From Planctopirus ephydatiae (GTDB lineage Bacteria > Planctomycetota > Planctomycetia > Planctomycetales > Planctomycetaceae), in NCBI RefSeq assembly GCF_007752345.1, contig NZ_CP036299.1:3001501-3065500 (forward strand): a stretch of 64,000 nt of DNA, read 5' to 3'. Made by a program: the position numbers and the translations under genes. Shown here in pieces: positions 37,589 through 46,693 of the stretch. Each line of letters starts with the position of its first letter. Within the stretch, counting starts at the first letter, position 1. The notes below the pieces were generated by a model. It had not been told where the DNA came from, ran no database searches, and worked only from the letters and a program-made list of their open reading frames with translations.

Positions 37589-40039
37589 ATGGTGCAGTCC
37601 CTCGCACCCCTTCCTATCTGGCTGTGGACGCTAACCGGCTGGCTTCTCTGTAGCCAGTTTGCGATCGTCGGCGCCGCCGAAACGGAAGCGACGTTTTCGC
37701 CTGAATCGATGGAGTTCTTCGAAAAGAACGTCCGGCCGGTGCTTGCCGAACATTGCCAGAAGTGCCACGGCCAAGAGAAGCAGTGGTCTAACTATCGGCT
37801 GGACTCGCGCACGGCGATGCTCGCCGGGGGAGATTTCGGCGTATCGGTCGTTCCCGGCAAGCCGGAAGAAAGCCGGCTGATCAAAGCGGTCCAGCAAGAG
37901 GAGGGGGCCGACGTCTCGATGCCTCCCAAAGGCAAACTGACCGATCGTCAGATTGCCGATCTCGAACAGTGGGTCCGCGACGGTGCCGCCTGGCCGGCCG
38001 AGCAGGTGGTCCAATCGAAGTACCGAAATCCCAAGCACTGGTCGTTTCAAGCGGTCAGCGATCCACAGGTTCCGACCGTTGCCAATGCGACCGCCGCCGA
38101 AACGGCGCTCGACCGTTTCATCTTCGTCCGGCTCGAGGCCCAAGGTCTGGTGCCAACGCCGAAGGCTGACAAGCGCACGCTCATCCGCCGGGCCACCTTC
38201 GACCTGACAGGCCTGCCGCCGACGCCAGAGGAGATCGAAGCGTTTCTCGCCGATGACCGGCCCGACGCTTTTGGCCGCATCGTCGACCGTCTCCTCGATT
38301 CCCCCGCCTACGGCGAACACTGGGGCCGGCATTGGCTCGACGTGGTTCGTTACGCCGACTCGAATGGCCTGGACGAGAACGTCGCCCACGGCAACGCCTG
38401 GCGCTACCGCGACTACATCGTTGAGGCGTTCAACCAAGACAAGCCGTTCGACCAGTTTGTCCGCGAGCAGATTGCCGGCGATCTGCTCCCCGCCGCCGAC
38501 AACGACCAGCGGGCTCAGCAGCTTATCGCCACCGGCTTCCTCGCGATTGGGCCCAAGGTACTCGCCGAGCCCGATGAGGCAAAGATGGAGATGGACATCA
38601 TCGACGAGCAGATCGACACACTCGGTAAAGCGCTAATGGGCCTGACGCTCGGGTGTGCTCGCTGCCACGATCACAAGTTCGATCCGATCACCACCTACGA
38701 CTACTACGCCCTGGCTGGCGTCTTCAAGAGCACTCGCACGATGGAGACCTTCAAGAAGGTCGCCAAGTGGCACGAAAACGTCCTGCCCGATCCGGCAGCC
38801 GAAGCGCGCCTCCAGGATCACCAAAAGCTCGTCGCGACCAAGAAGGAAAAGCTGCAGAAATCTATCGAAGCGGCCAACGCCGCCCTGAAGGAAGCGAAGC
38901 CCGACGAAGCACTTCCCGCCAAGCCCGAAACCGCCTGCCGAGCCGAAACGCAGGCCGAGCTGAAGAAACTAAGTGACGAGCTGGCCGCGCTCGAGAAATC
39001 GGCCCCCGAGCTTCCTTTGGCGATGGGAGCAACGGAGCGCCAGGTCGTTGAAGTGCCGGTTCACATTCGCGGCAGCCATTTGAAACTGGGCGGACTCGCA
39101 CCGCGGCGGGTGCCCATCGTGTTTACCACGGTCGAGCGGCCAAAGTTTCCCACCAGCCAAAGTGGACGGCTGGAATTGGCCAACTGGCTGACGCGTCCCG
39201 AGCATCCGCTGACCTACCGCGTGATAGTCAATCGCGTCTGGCGATGGCATTTCGGCAAGGGACTGGTTCGCACGCCGGACAACTTTGGCATGCTCGGCGA
39301 ATTGCCGACTCATCCGGAACTGCTCGACTGGCTCACGCATCGCTTCCTGGAAGGAGGCGCGTCGCTCAAGAACCTGCACCGCCTGATCATGCTCTCGAGA
39401 ACCTACCAGCAAAGCAGCCAGCCGTCCAAAGCCACCGTGGCCGCCGATCCCGAGAACCGCCTATGGGGCCGATTTGAAGTCCGCCGGCTTGAAGCCGAAG
39501 CGGTTCGCGATGCATTGCTCGCCGTTGGCGGCAAGCTCGACCGCACGATGCGAGGCTCGCTGCTGGCGGTGAAGAACCGGGCTTATTTCTTCGATCACAC
39601 GTCGAAGGATCTAACGATCTACGACACAAACCGGCGGTCGATCTACCTGCCGATCGTTCGCAACAACATCTACGACGTCTTCCAACTGCTCGACTATCCC
39701 GACGCCGCCGTCACCACCGGCGACCGGGCCACGACCACCGTCGCGTCGCAGGCCTTGGTAATGCTCAATAGCGACCTCGTCGGCCGCGCGAGCACACAGC
39801 TGGCCGAACGCGTCCTCGGCGAGCGGTCGGACGACGCCCTACGTATCGACCGACTGCACGAGCTTGCTTACGGCCGCCAGGCGAGCGACGAAGAAACGGC
39901 CGCCGCCCAGCGGTTCTTGAAATCAGCGACCAATCTGCTCAACCCCATCGAGCCGGATGCAGAAAAACGTTTGCTTCACGCATGGCAGGCCTACTGCCAG
40001 ACGTTGCTTGCCGCCAACGAGTTCATCTACACGAGGTAA
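37589..40039 (+). CDS. Exported PSCyt1-DUF1549-DUF1553 protein with two heme motifs
   Basis: An 816-residue exported protein. A signal region ([20 protein letters not shown]) is followed by a planctomycete cytochrome domain with CQKCH at 56-60 and [23 protein letters not shown]1549 ([40 protein letters not shown]) contains a second heme motif CARCH at 356-360 in [17 protein letters not shown] short coiled coil (about 400-460) precedes DUF1553 ([40 protein letters not shown]). It is the complete form of the family, unlike the protein at 32339. The DUF1501 gene starts 3 bases after its stop, so they form a translationally linked pair. Confidence 0.92.
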   Translation: MVQSLAPLPIWLWTLTGWLLCSQFAIVGAAETEATFSPESMEFFEKNVRPVLAEHCQKCHGQEKQWSNYRLDSRTAMLAGGDFGVSVVPGKPEESRLIKAVQQEEGADVSMPPKGKLTDRQIADLEQWVRDGAAWPAEQVVQSKYRNPKHWSFQAVSDPQVPTVANATAAETALDRFIFVRLEAQGLVPTPKADKRTLIRRATFDLTGLPPTPEEIEAFLADDRPDAFGRIVDRLLDSPAYGEHWGRHWLDVVRYADSNGLDENVAHGNAWRYRDYIVEAFNQDKPFDQFVREQIAGDLLPAADNDQRAQQLIATGFLAIGPKVLAEPDEAKMEMDIIDEQIDTLGKALMGLTLGCARCHDHKFDPITTYDYYALAGVFKSTRTMETFKKVAKWHENVLPDPAAEARLQDHQKLVATKKEKLQKSIEAANAALKEAKPDEALPAKPETACRAETQAELKKLSDELAALEKSAPELPLAMGATERQVVEVPVHIRGSHLKLGGLAPRRVPIVFTTVERPKFPTSQSGRLELANWLTRPEHPLTYRVIVNRVWRWHFGKGLVRTPDNFGMLGELPTHPELLDWLTHRFLEGGASLKNLHRLIMLSRTYQQSSQPSKATVAADPENRLWGRFEVRRLEAEAVRDALLAVGGKLDRTMRGSLLAVKNRAYFFDHTSKDLTIYDTNRRSIYLPIVRNNIYDVFQLLDYPDAAVTTGDRATTTVASQALVMLNSDLVGRASTQLAERVLGERSDDALRIDRLHELAYGRQASDEETAAAQRFLKSATNLLNPIEPDAEKRLLHAWQAYCQTLLAANEFIYTR

Positions 40040-40041
40040 CG

Positions 40042-41448
40042 ATGCATCACCCATTCGTTTCGCGCCGCCAACTCCTCTCGCAGGCTGCCGTCGGTTTCGG
40101 ATCCCTCGCGCTCGCTTCCTTGATGGCCGAAAACGGCGCCGCAGCCGAGCAAAACCCGCTCGCCGCTCGCGCCGGCCATTTCCCGCCGCAGGCCAAGCGA
40201 ATCATCTTTCTGTTCATGAAAGGTGGCCCTTCGCACGTCGACACGTTTGATCCCAAGCCGATGCTCGACCGCGACGACGGTAAGCCATGCCCCATCGAAA
40301 AGCCCCGCGTGCAATTCGCCGCAACCGGCAACCTGCTCAAGTCTCCGTGGAAGTTCAAGCAGCAAGGCGAAAGCGGACTGCCGGTCAGCGAGCTGTTTCC
40401 GAACGTCGCCGAGTGTGTCGATGATCTCTGCATGCTGCACTCGGTCCACGGCACCAACCCAGCCCACGGCGGAGCTCTACTGAAGCTGCACACCGGCAGC
40501 GATAGTTTCGTGCGTCCGAGCATCGGCAGTTGGGTCAGCTACGGCCTGGGAACTGAAAACGCCGACCTCCCGGCGTTCCTCACGATCTGTCCGACGCTCG
40601 CCCATGGCGGCATCAACAACTGGGGCGCGGCGTTTCTACCCGCAGTCTATCAGGGCACGCCGCTCGGCAATGCCAGCGTTCCCTCCGACCAGGCCCGCAT
40701 TCGCTATATCGTCAATAGCCAACTGCCGCGCGACCTGCAGCGGTTGCAGCTAGACCTCCTCTCGAAGGCCAATCGGGTGCATATGGCCGAAAGCGGGCCC
40801 GAGGCGTCGCTCGAGGCGCGAATCAACTCCTTCGAACTCGCGTTCCGCATGCAGCAGGCGATGCCGCAGGTCGAAGACCTCTCACAAGAGACCGAAGCGA
40901 CCAAGCGACTCTACGGCATGGACGACCCGACAACCGCCAACTTCGGCCGGATGTGCCTGCTTGCTCGCCGGTTCTCTGAGCAGGGGGTGCGATTCATTCA
41001 GGTCACCCACAGCGACAGCAAGGTGCAGTGGGACCAGCACTCCGACTTGAAGAACGGCCACGAAAAGAACGCCCGCGAGGTCGACAAGCCGATCGCCGGC
41101 CTGCTCAAGGACCTCAAGGCTCGCGGCCTGCTTAAGGACACGCTGGTCTGGTGGGGTGGCGAGTTCGGCCGGACACCAGTCGCCGAAGGGAAGAACGGCC
41201 GCGACCACAATCCTGAGGGTTTTACGATGTGGCTCGCCGGCGGTGGTGTGAAAGGCGGCATGCGCTACGGCGAAACCGACGACTACGGCTACTACGCCGC
41301 AGTCAACAAGGTGCATATCCACGACCTGCACGCTACGATCTTGCACCTCATGGGTATCGATCACGAGCGTCTAACCTATCGCTACGCAGGACGGGACTTT
41401 CGTTTGACAGACGTCGAAGGGAACGTCGTGAAACAAATCATCGCCTAG
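40042..41448 (+). CDS. DUF1501 family exported protein
   Basis: A 468-residue protein with a Tat signal ([20 protein letters not shown]). Family blocks are [100 protein letters not shown] and the end [20 protein letters not shown]. It is a closer relative of the truncated gene at 26136 than of the protein at 34775. Start 40042 has GAGG upstream and lies 3 bases after the partner gene. Presumed periplasmic partner of the heme protein; activity unknown. Confidence 0.92.
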   Translation: MHHPFVSRRQLLSQAAVGFGSLALASLMAENGAAAEQNPLAARAGHFPPQAKRIIFLFMKGGPSHVDTFDPKPMLDRDDGKPCPIEKPRVQFAATGNLLKSPWKFKQQGESGLPVSELFPNVAECVDDLCMLHSVHGTNPAHGGALLKLHTGSDSFVRPSIGSWVSYGLGTENADLPAFLTICPTLAHGGINNWGAAFLPAVYQGTPLGNASVPSDQARIRYIVNSQLPRDLQRLQLDLLSKANRVHMAESGPEASLEARINSFELAFRMQQAMPQVEDLSQETEATKRLYGMDDPTTANFGRMCLLARRFSEQGVRFIQVTHSDSKVQWDQHSDLKNGHEKNAREVDKPIAGLLKDLKARGLLKDTLVWWGGEFGRTPVAEGKNGRDHNPEGFTMWLAGGGVKGGMRYGETDDYGYYAAVNKVHIHDLHATILHLMGIDHERLTYRYAGRDFRLTDVEGNVVKQIIA

Positions 41449-41631
41449 CCATCAAACTCCCCCTGAAAATTGCACGATAGACCCAACCCTTAGGGCCGAG
41501 GCGATCATTGCCGGACTTGGTTAGGGGCGCCGCGGCTAGTTGGCATCCATGTTCGTTTTCGGTCCCGTCTTCGATTAGCGCCTTCTCGAGAACTCGGTCC
41601 AGTTCATATGAGAGAATCCAAGCTGGCCTAG

Positions 41632-42060
41632 GTGCCGGAAAGGATTCGAGGGATTAAGAAGCGACGTGGAGCGGAACGGATTGTGTCGATGCTGCGTCAA
41701 GTAGACGTGGCTTTGGGGAAGGGTGAGAAGGCTCCCGAGGTCTGCAAAGAACTGGGAATCAGCGAGCAGACGTACTATCGTTGGCGAACGAAGTACGGCG
41801 GGATGGATCCGCAGAGGGCGAGGCAACTAGAAGAACTGCAGAGGGAGAACGCTCAGTTGAAGCGTCTGGTGGTGGACCAAGCGTTGGACAACCAGATTCT
41901 GCGTGAGGCCGCCCGCCCAACTGGTAAGCCCTGCGCGGCGGCGACGGGTGATCGAAGCCGCTCGTCGCCGCGCAGGGCCGGAACCGACGGATGTGGCTCC
42001 GGCTCATGTGTTCGATCAGGAACAGGGATCACCCATCGGCGATGCAGAACTGGCAATCGC
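41632..42060 (+). mobile_element. IS3-type element remnant (orfA and the start of orfB)
   Basis: The frame from 41632 (GTG or CTG-type start) encodes an IS3-family orfA: RIVSMLRQVDVALGKGEKAP, VCKELGISEQTYYRWRTKYG and the leucine-zipper-like QRENAQLKRLVVDQALDNQI. In the next frame orfB begins QLVSPARRRRVIEAARRRAG, where intact copies would continue into the helix-turn-helix and DDE core; that part is gone. The following bases to about 42200 carry only short open frames. It marks the right edge of the GC-rich block. Confidence 0.75.
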
Positions 42061-42555
42061 TTATAGCGCTGATGCAGATCATCCGCCATACTGACCAACC
42101 ATGCCGGGCCGCATGGGGATACCTCTGCGGCCTGAGCTGGTTTCTTTTAGCTATTAGCGGGCCGGGTTGCATGCGCAGGCTCTGGTTACAACTGGAAAAG
42201 GTCTAAGTTTTCAAAGCCAAGCCCAGTCCTGCCAGATTCCACATGTTGAGTATTATCACGGCGCAAAGCTGTGGGTACGGGCCGTGAGCTGCAGGCGATT
42301 GGGAAGAGGGGGTTTAGGCGTTTAACTGCCGAGGTTTCGCCCACTACGGGAGCCAATCATGATTCGACGAACGTGCTTCCTGGGCTCACTCTCAAAACAT
42401 CCGACTGCCACAATCGAAGTGGTAGTCCTCCCAGACTTCCCGTTGAATCATGAATACTTCATACCCACTTGCAATGGGTAGGCCAGAAATGCGAAACTAC
42501 GTAACGTCATTCCGATAAAGAGTTTTGAGCTTCTTGGCAGAGCGAAAAAGTCCAA
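42061..42555. other. Stretch without a gene between the IS3 remnant and the tRNA fragment
   Basis: About 500 bases of unremarkable sequence, probably the remainder of the element and chromosomal filler. A further 210 bases without a gene lie between the tRNA fragment and argJ. Confidence 0.4.
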
Positions 42556-42597
42556 TTCCTAAACCGTAGGTCGCGCGTTCGAATCGCGCCCGGGGCA
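42556..42597 (+). tRNA. 3' half of a tRNA-Arg(CCT) gene, probable integration scar
   Basis: From the anticodon loop onward the sequence is a tRNA: loop TTCCTAA (anticodon CCT at 42558-42560), 3' anticodon strand ACCGT, variable loop AGGTC, T stem GCGCG/CGCGC around TTCGAAT, acceptor strand CCGGGGC and discriminator A at 42597. No ACGGT or GCCCCGG partner is found upstream, so the 5' half, including the D arm, is missing. The split at the anticodon loop is where tRNA-targeting integrases typically recombine. It is not functional as a tRNA. Confidence 0.75.
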
Positions 42598-42806
42598 TTT
42601 TTCATAACTTCTTCCAAAAGCGTGGCTTAGCATATCCGCAAATGTCGGGCAGTTGTGACGGAACGAAATCAACCGCCTCGCCCTTTCTGTGCCCCTCTGG
42701 GTTCAATTACGGCAAGTAAAACGCATCCTGGCGGCGTAAGCCCCATTCATCGCAATACAACTGGCTCCATACTCCGCCCTAAAGCTTGAGCAGGCCCCGC
42801 AAGGGG

Positions 42807-44000
42807 TTAGGTGGTGTAGTCGGCGTTGAGGGCGACGTATTCTTTCGTGAGGTCGCTGGTCCAGAAGCGAATGCTTCCGTTGCCGTGGGTCAGTCGCAGA
42901 TCGATGTGGATGTCACGATTTTCTCGCATCGATTTCGAAGCAGCGGCGGCGTCAAAAGCCAGTGGCACACCAGATTCGTACAAAGCAATGCCATTGACCC
43001 ACAACGAAACCTCTTCTTCCTTGAGGGGGACGCCCGCATAACCGGCGGCGGAGACAATGCGGCCCCAGTTGGGATCGGCACCACAGATCGCCGTCTTCAC
43101 CAAGGCACTATCTGCCACGGTTTTCGCGATCTTGAAGGCTTCTTCGCGGGACCGGCAGCCCGTCACATCGATGGTCACAAAGTGCGAGGCTCCTTCGGCG
43201 TCCTTGATGATCAGTTGAGCCAGTTCCATGGCCACATCAGCCACGGCCTTGGCAAATAAAACTTTGGCCTCTCCGCTGGTGCAGTCAACTTGAGAAAGCC
43301 CGTTGGCCAGCAGAATGACCGAATCGCTGGTGCTTTCGTGGCCATCGACGCTGATGCAGTTGAAGCTGTCGGCCACTGCCGCGGAAAGTGCTTCCCGGAG
43401 AACTTCTGGCGAAGACTTGGCGTCGGTCATGATGACGCCGAGCATGGTGGCCATGTTGGGGGCGATCATTGCGGCCCCTTTGCACACGCCCGTGATGCGG
43501 ACACTTCCTCCCGCCAGGTGCAACTCGCGCGTGACCTGTTTCGGAAAAGTGTCTGTCGTCATGATCGAGCGGGCGGCTTTGTCGAATGATTCCGTCGTTG
43601 GGGAAAGCTGCTCGCCCGCCACTCCAATAGCCGTGACAATTTTCTCAATGGGAAGCAGCCGCCCAATCACGCCGGTCGAACAAACGAGTATATCCTCGCC
43701 CGGGCAACCAATGGCCTGGCCCACGGCTGTCGCCATTGCCTCGGCATCACGAATTCCCTGCTCGCCGGTGCACGCGTTGGCATTCCCGGCATTGATCACC
43801 ACACCCCTCGCCGTTCCCCGAGGCAAACGCTCGCGGGAAACCTTGACTGGTGCTCCGCAAACCAGATTTGTGGTGAACACACCAGCAGCCGCACACGGTG
43901 CATCGGAAATGAAGAGCGCCAAGTCCAGCCGGCTGGTTCCTGGCTTCACACCAGCTTCGACAGCAGCAGTCTGAAATCCGGCAGGCAATGATGTCGTCAT
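42807..44000 (-). CDS. argJ: Glutamate N-acetyltransferase/amino-acid N-acetyltransferase
   Basis: ArgJ of the arginine pathway: it transfers the acetyl group from N-acetylornithine to glutamate and, in bifunctional forms, also uses acetyl-CoA. The precursor cleaves itself before a Thr nucleophile; here the site is MIAPNMATMLG, with the Thr after A. Other blocks are VFTTNLVCGAPVKVSRERLP, GVVINAGNANACTGEQG, VCSTGVIGRLLPIEKI, FNCISVDGHESTSDSVILLA and CGADPNWGRIVSAAGYAGV, all in the family order. The ATG at 44000 is chosen over one at 44069, which would add 23 residues without homology. Whether it is mono- or bifunctional cannot be said from sequence. First clear core gene right of the accessory block. 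Confidence 0.93.
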   Translation of the reverse strand: MTTSLPAGFQTAAVEAGVKPGTSRLDLALFISDAPCAAAGVFTTNLVCGAPVKVSRERLPRGTARGVVINAGNANACTGEQGIRDAEAMATAVGQAIGCPGEDILVCSTGVIGRLLPIEKIVTAIGVAGEQLSPTTESFDKAARSIMTTDTFPKQVTRELHLAGGSVRITGVCKGAAMIAPNMATMLGVIMTDAKSSPEVLREALSAAVADSFNCISVDGHESTSDSVILLANGLSQVDCTSGEAKVLFAKAVADVAMELAQLIIKDAEGASHFVTIDVTGCRSREEAFKIAKTVADSALVKTAICGADPNWGRIVSAAGYAGVPLKEEEVSLWVNGIALYESGVPLAFDAAAASKSMRENRDIHIDLRLTHGNGSIRFWTSDLTKEYVALNADYTT

Positions 44001-44485
44001 GAAATCAATCTTTCGGCGGAAGTTGAACGCAGCGTTTCCAGGCAAACCCGACTCACAGAGTTCTACCAAACCTGAATGACTTTGTCAGATGACCTTACGG
44101 CACGTGATGAGATCGCGGTTCTGATCAAGGTTCACTTCCATAAGTCAGGAAATGATACGCTTTCCATGAATTGATATCGATCTATGTGCCATGCTTGCAG
44201 CTCTGGGCAAGCATGTTTTCCCAGCCAACAACGCGCTGTTGTTTCCCGGGGACCGTATCAGCACTCCCAAAGTATGACGGCTCTCAAGAGGCACTTTTTA
44301 TGGGGTGAATTCTTCGGGAAATATGCCAAGCCAGACCGCTGAGATCTGGTCATCGAATCGACATGTTTTTCCAGAATCGATTGGGGAGCAGCTATCTTTC
44401 TAGTGTACATCCGCAACCCTTATGATAGGCTCTGCGTGACGATGCGGGCAGAATAGAGAATCCTTTCTCGAATGAGGTAAGCAGC
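44001..44485. other. Divergent intergenic region between argJ and the DUF1579 gene
   Basis: About 485 bases between two divergently transcribed genes; promoters of both must lie here. No gene, repeat or clear operator was recognised by eye. Confidence 0.5.
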
Positions 44486-44980
44486 ATGGAAAAAGTCATT
44501 CCCCGGGCAGAGCACAAGTGGTTGCAGAACATCGCTGGGAACTGGACTTATGAGTTGGAATGTTCCATGGGGCCGGATCTCCCACCCGAGAAATCGTCCG
44601 GGCCAATGTCTGCCCGCATACTGGGTGATGTCTGGGTCGTGATGGAATCGGAGTCCAAAGCCCCAGAGAGCGGCGAGACAGTTCACAGTGTGTGGACATT
44701 GGGCTTTGATCCGCAGAAGGAGCGTGTTGTCGGCTCCTTCGTCTGCTCCGTCATGACCTATTTCTGGACCTACAATGGCACCATCGATTTTGATAGCAAC
44801 ACGATGACACTTGATGCCCCAGGCCCGGGTTTTGGTGATCCTTCGAAGGTTGTTGACTACCAGGATATTATTCAGTTCATCGACCACGACTATTTCGTTC
44901 TCAGGTCACAAATGAAGCTGGAGAGCGGGGAATGGGTCTCCTTCATGCGCGGCGACTACCGCCGCACCCCAATAGCATGA
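44486..44980 (+). CDS. DUF1579 family protein
   Basis: A 164-residue protein of the DUF1579 family: an opening HKWLQNIAGNWTYELEC, a central RILGDVWVVMESES, LGFDPQKERVVGSFV and a closing KLESGEWVSFMRGDYRR. Members are small soluble beta-barrel-like proteins of unknown function, often reported with growth or stress genes. GAGGT at 44474-44478 precedes the ATG. Its last 60-70 bases occur a second time at 48992-49064, after the toxin gene, which shows that a segment starting inside this gene was duplicated. Confidence 0.82.
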   Translation: MEKVIPRAEHKWLQNIAGNWTYELECSMGPDLPPEKSSGPMSARILGDVWVVMESESKAPESGETVHSVWTLGFDPQKERVVGSFVCSVMTYFWTYNGTIDFDSNTMTLDAPGPGFGDPSKVVDYQDIIQFIDHDYFVLRSQMKLESGEWVSFMRGDYRRTPIA

Positions 44981-45349
44981 TTTAATGCAAAACATCGCCA
45001 TTTAACGGCTGGAGTTCCGACATGTACCCGCCTCTCGAACGTAGGGTGCCATGAAGTTCCAACGGAATGCACCATCTTCAAACCGTATCCCCCCCCAAAA
45101 AACGCACCAACCTTTGATGGCCTGCCGAACCGACTTTCGCACACAGAATGTTAATCACGCCATGATCCACTAAACTCACCACTCCCTAGCACCCTGTGTC
45201 CCCGTGCCTCGGTGAGATCCCTCTCTGGAACCCTCTCCCGCACCTTCGTGGGAGAGGGCAGCGTGAGCGAGAAGCCTGCCATGCAGCACTCTTCCTCCCC
45301 GGAAGAACGAACCATCGCAGCAGCTCAATAGAATACACCAAATAAGTCG

Positions 45350-45690
45350 CGGTGACCTGGTCGCTTTGCCGACCGTACCAGTAGGACTTATCGATCCGCC
45401 GGGAGAACTCGTAGTTCGAGACTGTTTCGCTCCAGCCGGAACTGCTAGTTTCTGTCCAGTTGCCATAGCCCGCGACGTTGACCCACAGATCGGTAGTGGA
45501 TTCCTGCGACCGGCTGCGACCACCAATCACGACTTCTTCCGTGAGAGAACCGGCTTTGGTGCGGGAAATAACTCTGACCTTGGGTCATCTCGTAATTGAG
45601 ACCAGAAGACCCGACGATGCCAGATCAAACGTCATATCGGTGTGGAGATCATCGGCCTGGGATGCCCCTGTTCCCATGATAGACGCGACG
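45350..45690 (-). pseudogene. Truncated toxin beginning M1
   Basis: A copy of the 5' part of the toxin gene at 46694-48928. It reads VASIMGTGASQADDLHTDMT, then a frame change near 45600, then [40 protein letters not shown] and RRIDKSYWYGRQSDQV, where homology ends at about 45350. The start codon position holds GTC rather than ATG. Beyond it lies unrelated sequence. Repeat R1 abuts its start. It is not functional. Confidence 0.8.
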
Positions 45691-45767
45691 GGAAGGATGG
45701 TGCCCAAAAACCTCCTGTGGCGAAGCCACCCCGGTAGAAATCAGAATTTCAACCGGGGCCACCCTGC
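45689..45767 (-). repeat. Dispersed hairpin repeat R1
   Basis: About 78 bases sharing most positions with R2, R3 and R4. On the plus strand it contains CCCCGGT and ACCGGGG around AGAAATCAGAATTTCA, a 7-base stem, next to GTGGCGAAGCCAC, a 5-base stem with a 3-base loop, and an AGGAGG on the minus strand. It abuts the start of toxin fragment M1. Confidence 0.75.
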
Positions 45768-45953
45768 GATTCCTACGACCGGCTGCGGCCGCCAATCACC
45801 ACCTCTTACGTGAGAGAACCGGCTTTGGTGCGGGATTGCCCCTGAATCTGGGGATCTCGTAATGTAAACCAAAACCAGAGGACGCCAGATCAAACGTCAT
45901 ATCCGTGTGGAGATCGTCGGCCTGGGATGTGCCTGAGCCCACGATGGACGCGA
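45768..45953 (-). pseudogene. Truncated toxin beginning M2
   Basis: A second copy, reading IASIVGSGTSQADDLHTDMT, FDLASSGFGLHYEI, then, after a frame change, an SLT..VV-type segment. It ends where R1 begins. The ATG codon of the complete copy is ATC here, so this copy lacks a start. Confidence 0.75.
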
Positions 45954-46032
45954 TTGGAAGGATGATGTCCAAAAACCTCCTGTGACGAAGTCACCCCGGT
46001 AGAAATCAGAATTTCAACCGGGGCCACCCTGC
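45954..46032 (-). repeat. Dispersed hairpin repeat R2
   Basis: The same element as R1, again ending in CACCCTGC on the plus strand and abutting toxin fragment M2. It has the 7-base CCCCGGT/ACCGGGG stem but GTGACGAAGTCAC in place of the GTGGCGAAGCCAC stem: both arms changed together, which keeps pairing. Confidence 0.75.
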
Positions 46033-46066
46033 GGTCGTTCTCGTAGTACTTGTAATACTGCGTATC
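46033..46066 (-). pseudogene. Internal toxin fragment, short copy
   Basis: This 34-base stretch (GGTCGTTCTCGTAGTACTTG and onward) matches the interior of the complete toxin gene around 48161-48195 (minus-strand peptide DTQYYKYYENDR). It is joined directly to R2 and lies just past the stop of the immunity gene, as expected from repeat-mediated recombination. Confidence 0.7.
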
Positions 46067-46097
46067 ATTCGACTGGGAGAACTATGATAAGCACGAG

Positions 46098-46664
46098 TCA
46101 CTCTCCTTCAGCCGGAACCACATTGTCAGCCACGAGGTCAAACTGAGCGTTATTGATGCCGCTCTTTAAAAGGAACTGACGGGCAGCCTCGGTTGCAAAT
46201 AAAGCACCTCGTAGGCCGTGCAATTGAAAGATGCTACAGGCGGGTATCTTATGCGGTAAAAACGCGTATTTATGAACATTTAAAATACGGCCTGTCGAAA
46301 AGTAAACAATGTCTGAACGCCCCTTATCGAGAGCGTCGATGCACTTGTTGCAAATGTAGTTATATGTGTCGAAGTCATTCACTTTTTCAGGGAGTCCAAT
46401 AAAGGCGTTGTCACTGAGTTGGTTCATCCAGTCCAACATTCGTTTTGAAATTATGACATGACCTGTTCCTCCAATCAGATCGCATTGTTCAATTCTTTTA
46501 TCGTCGCAATACACTTGGCCGGGCGTCCACAGGTGTGGAGGCGCAAGTTCAGCCACAACCTTCCAATTAACCTCATTGGGCGGAAGGTTATCGTTGAGAG
46601 GGCTCAAAAGGTCGATAATTGGCGAACCTTTAGTCACTTTCGGTGAGAGTTCATAGATTTTCAT
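46098..46664 (-). CDS. Probable immunity protein of the AHH toxin
   Basis: A 188-residue cytoplasmic protein starting 29 bases after the toxin stop, with AAGGTG-type ribosome site 7 bases before ATG 46664. It has no signal peptide. Visible segments are IIDLLSPLNDNLPPNEVNWK, LIGGTGHVIISKRMLDWMNQ and the end LFATEAARQFLLKSGINNAQ. The end resembles the Imm11/DUF1629 or Imm43 type of immunity protein (a closing FATEEA..FL..G...F.L pattern), but I cannot place it firmly. Position directly downstream of a nuclease toxin, on the same strand, is the main argument. It should bind and neutralise the AHH domain in the producing cell. Confidence 0.65.
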   Translation of the reverse strand: MKIYELSPKVTKGSPIIDLLSPLNDNLPPNEVNWKVVAELAPPHLWTPGQVYCDDKRIEQCDLIGGTGHVIISKRMLDWMNQLSDNAFIGLPEKVNDFDTYNYICNKCIDALDKGRSDIVYFSTGRILNVHKYAFLPHKIPACSIFQLHGLRGALFATEAARQFLLKSGINNAQFDLVADNVVPAEGE

Positions 46665-46693
46665 CGGAAAACACCTTGGTTTTTCGCCATTAG

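Noticed and set aside
37631-38437. Minus-strand frame of 268 codons in the second cytochrome-type gene
   Set aside because: Antisense of a heme-motif-bearing protein; no motif.
42556-42597. Functional tRNA gene
   Set aside because: Only the 3' half is present; the D arm and 5' acceptor strand are missing.
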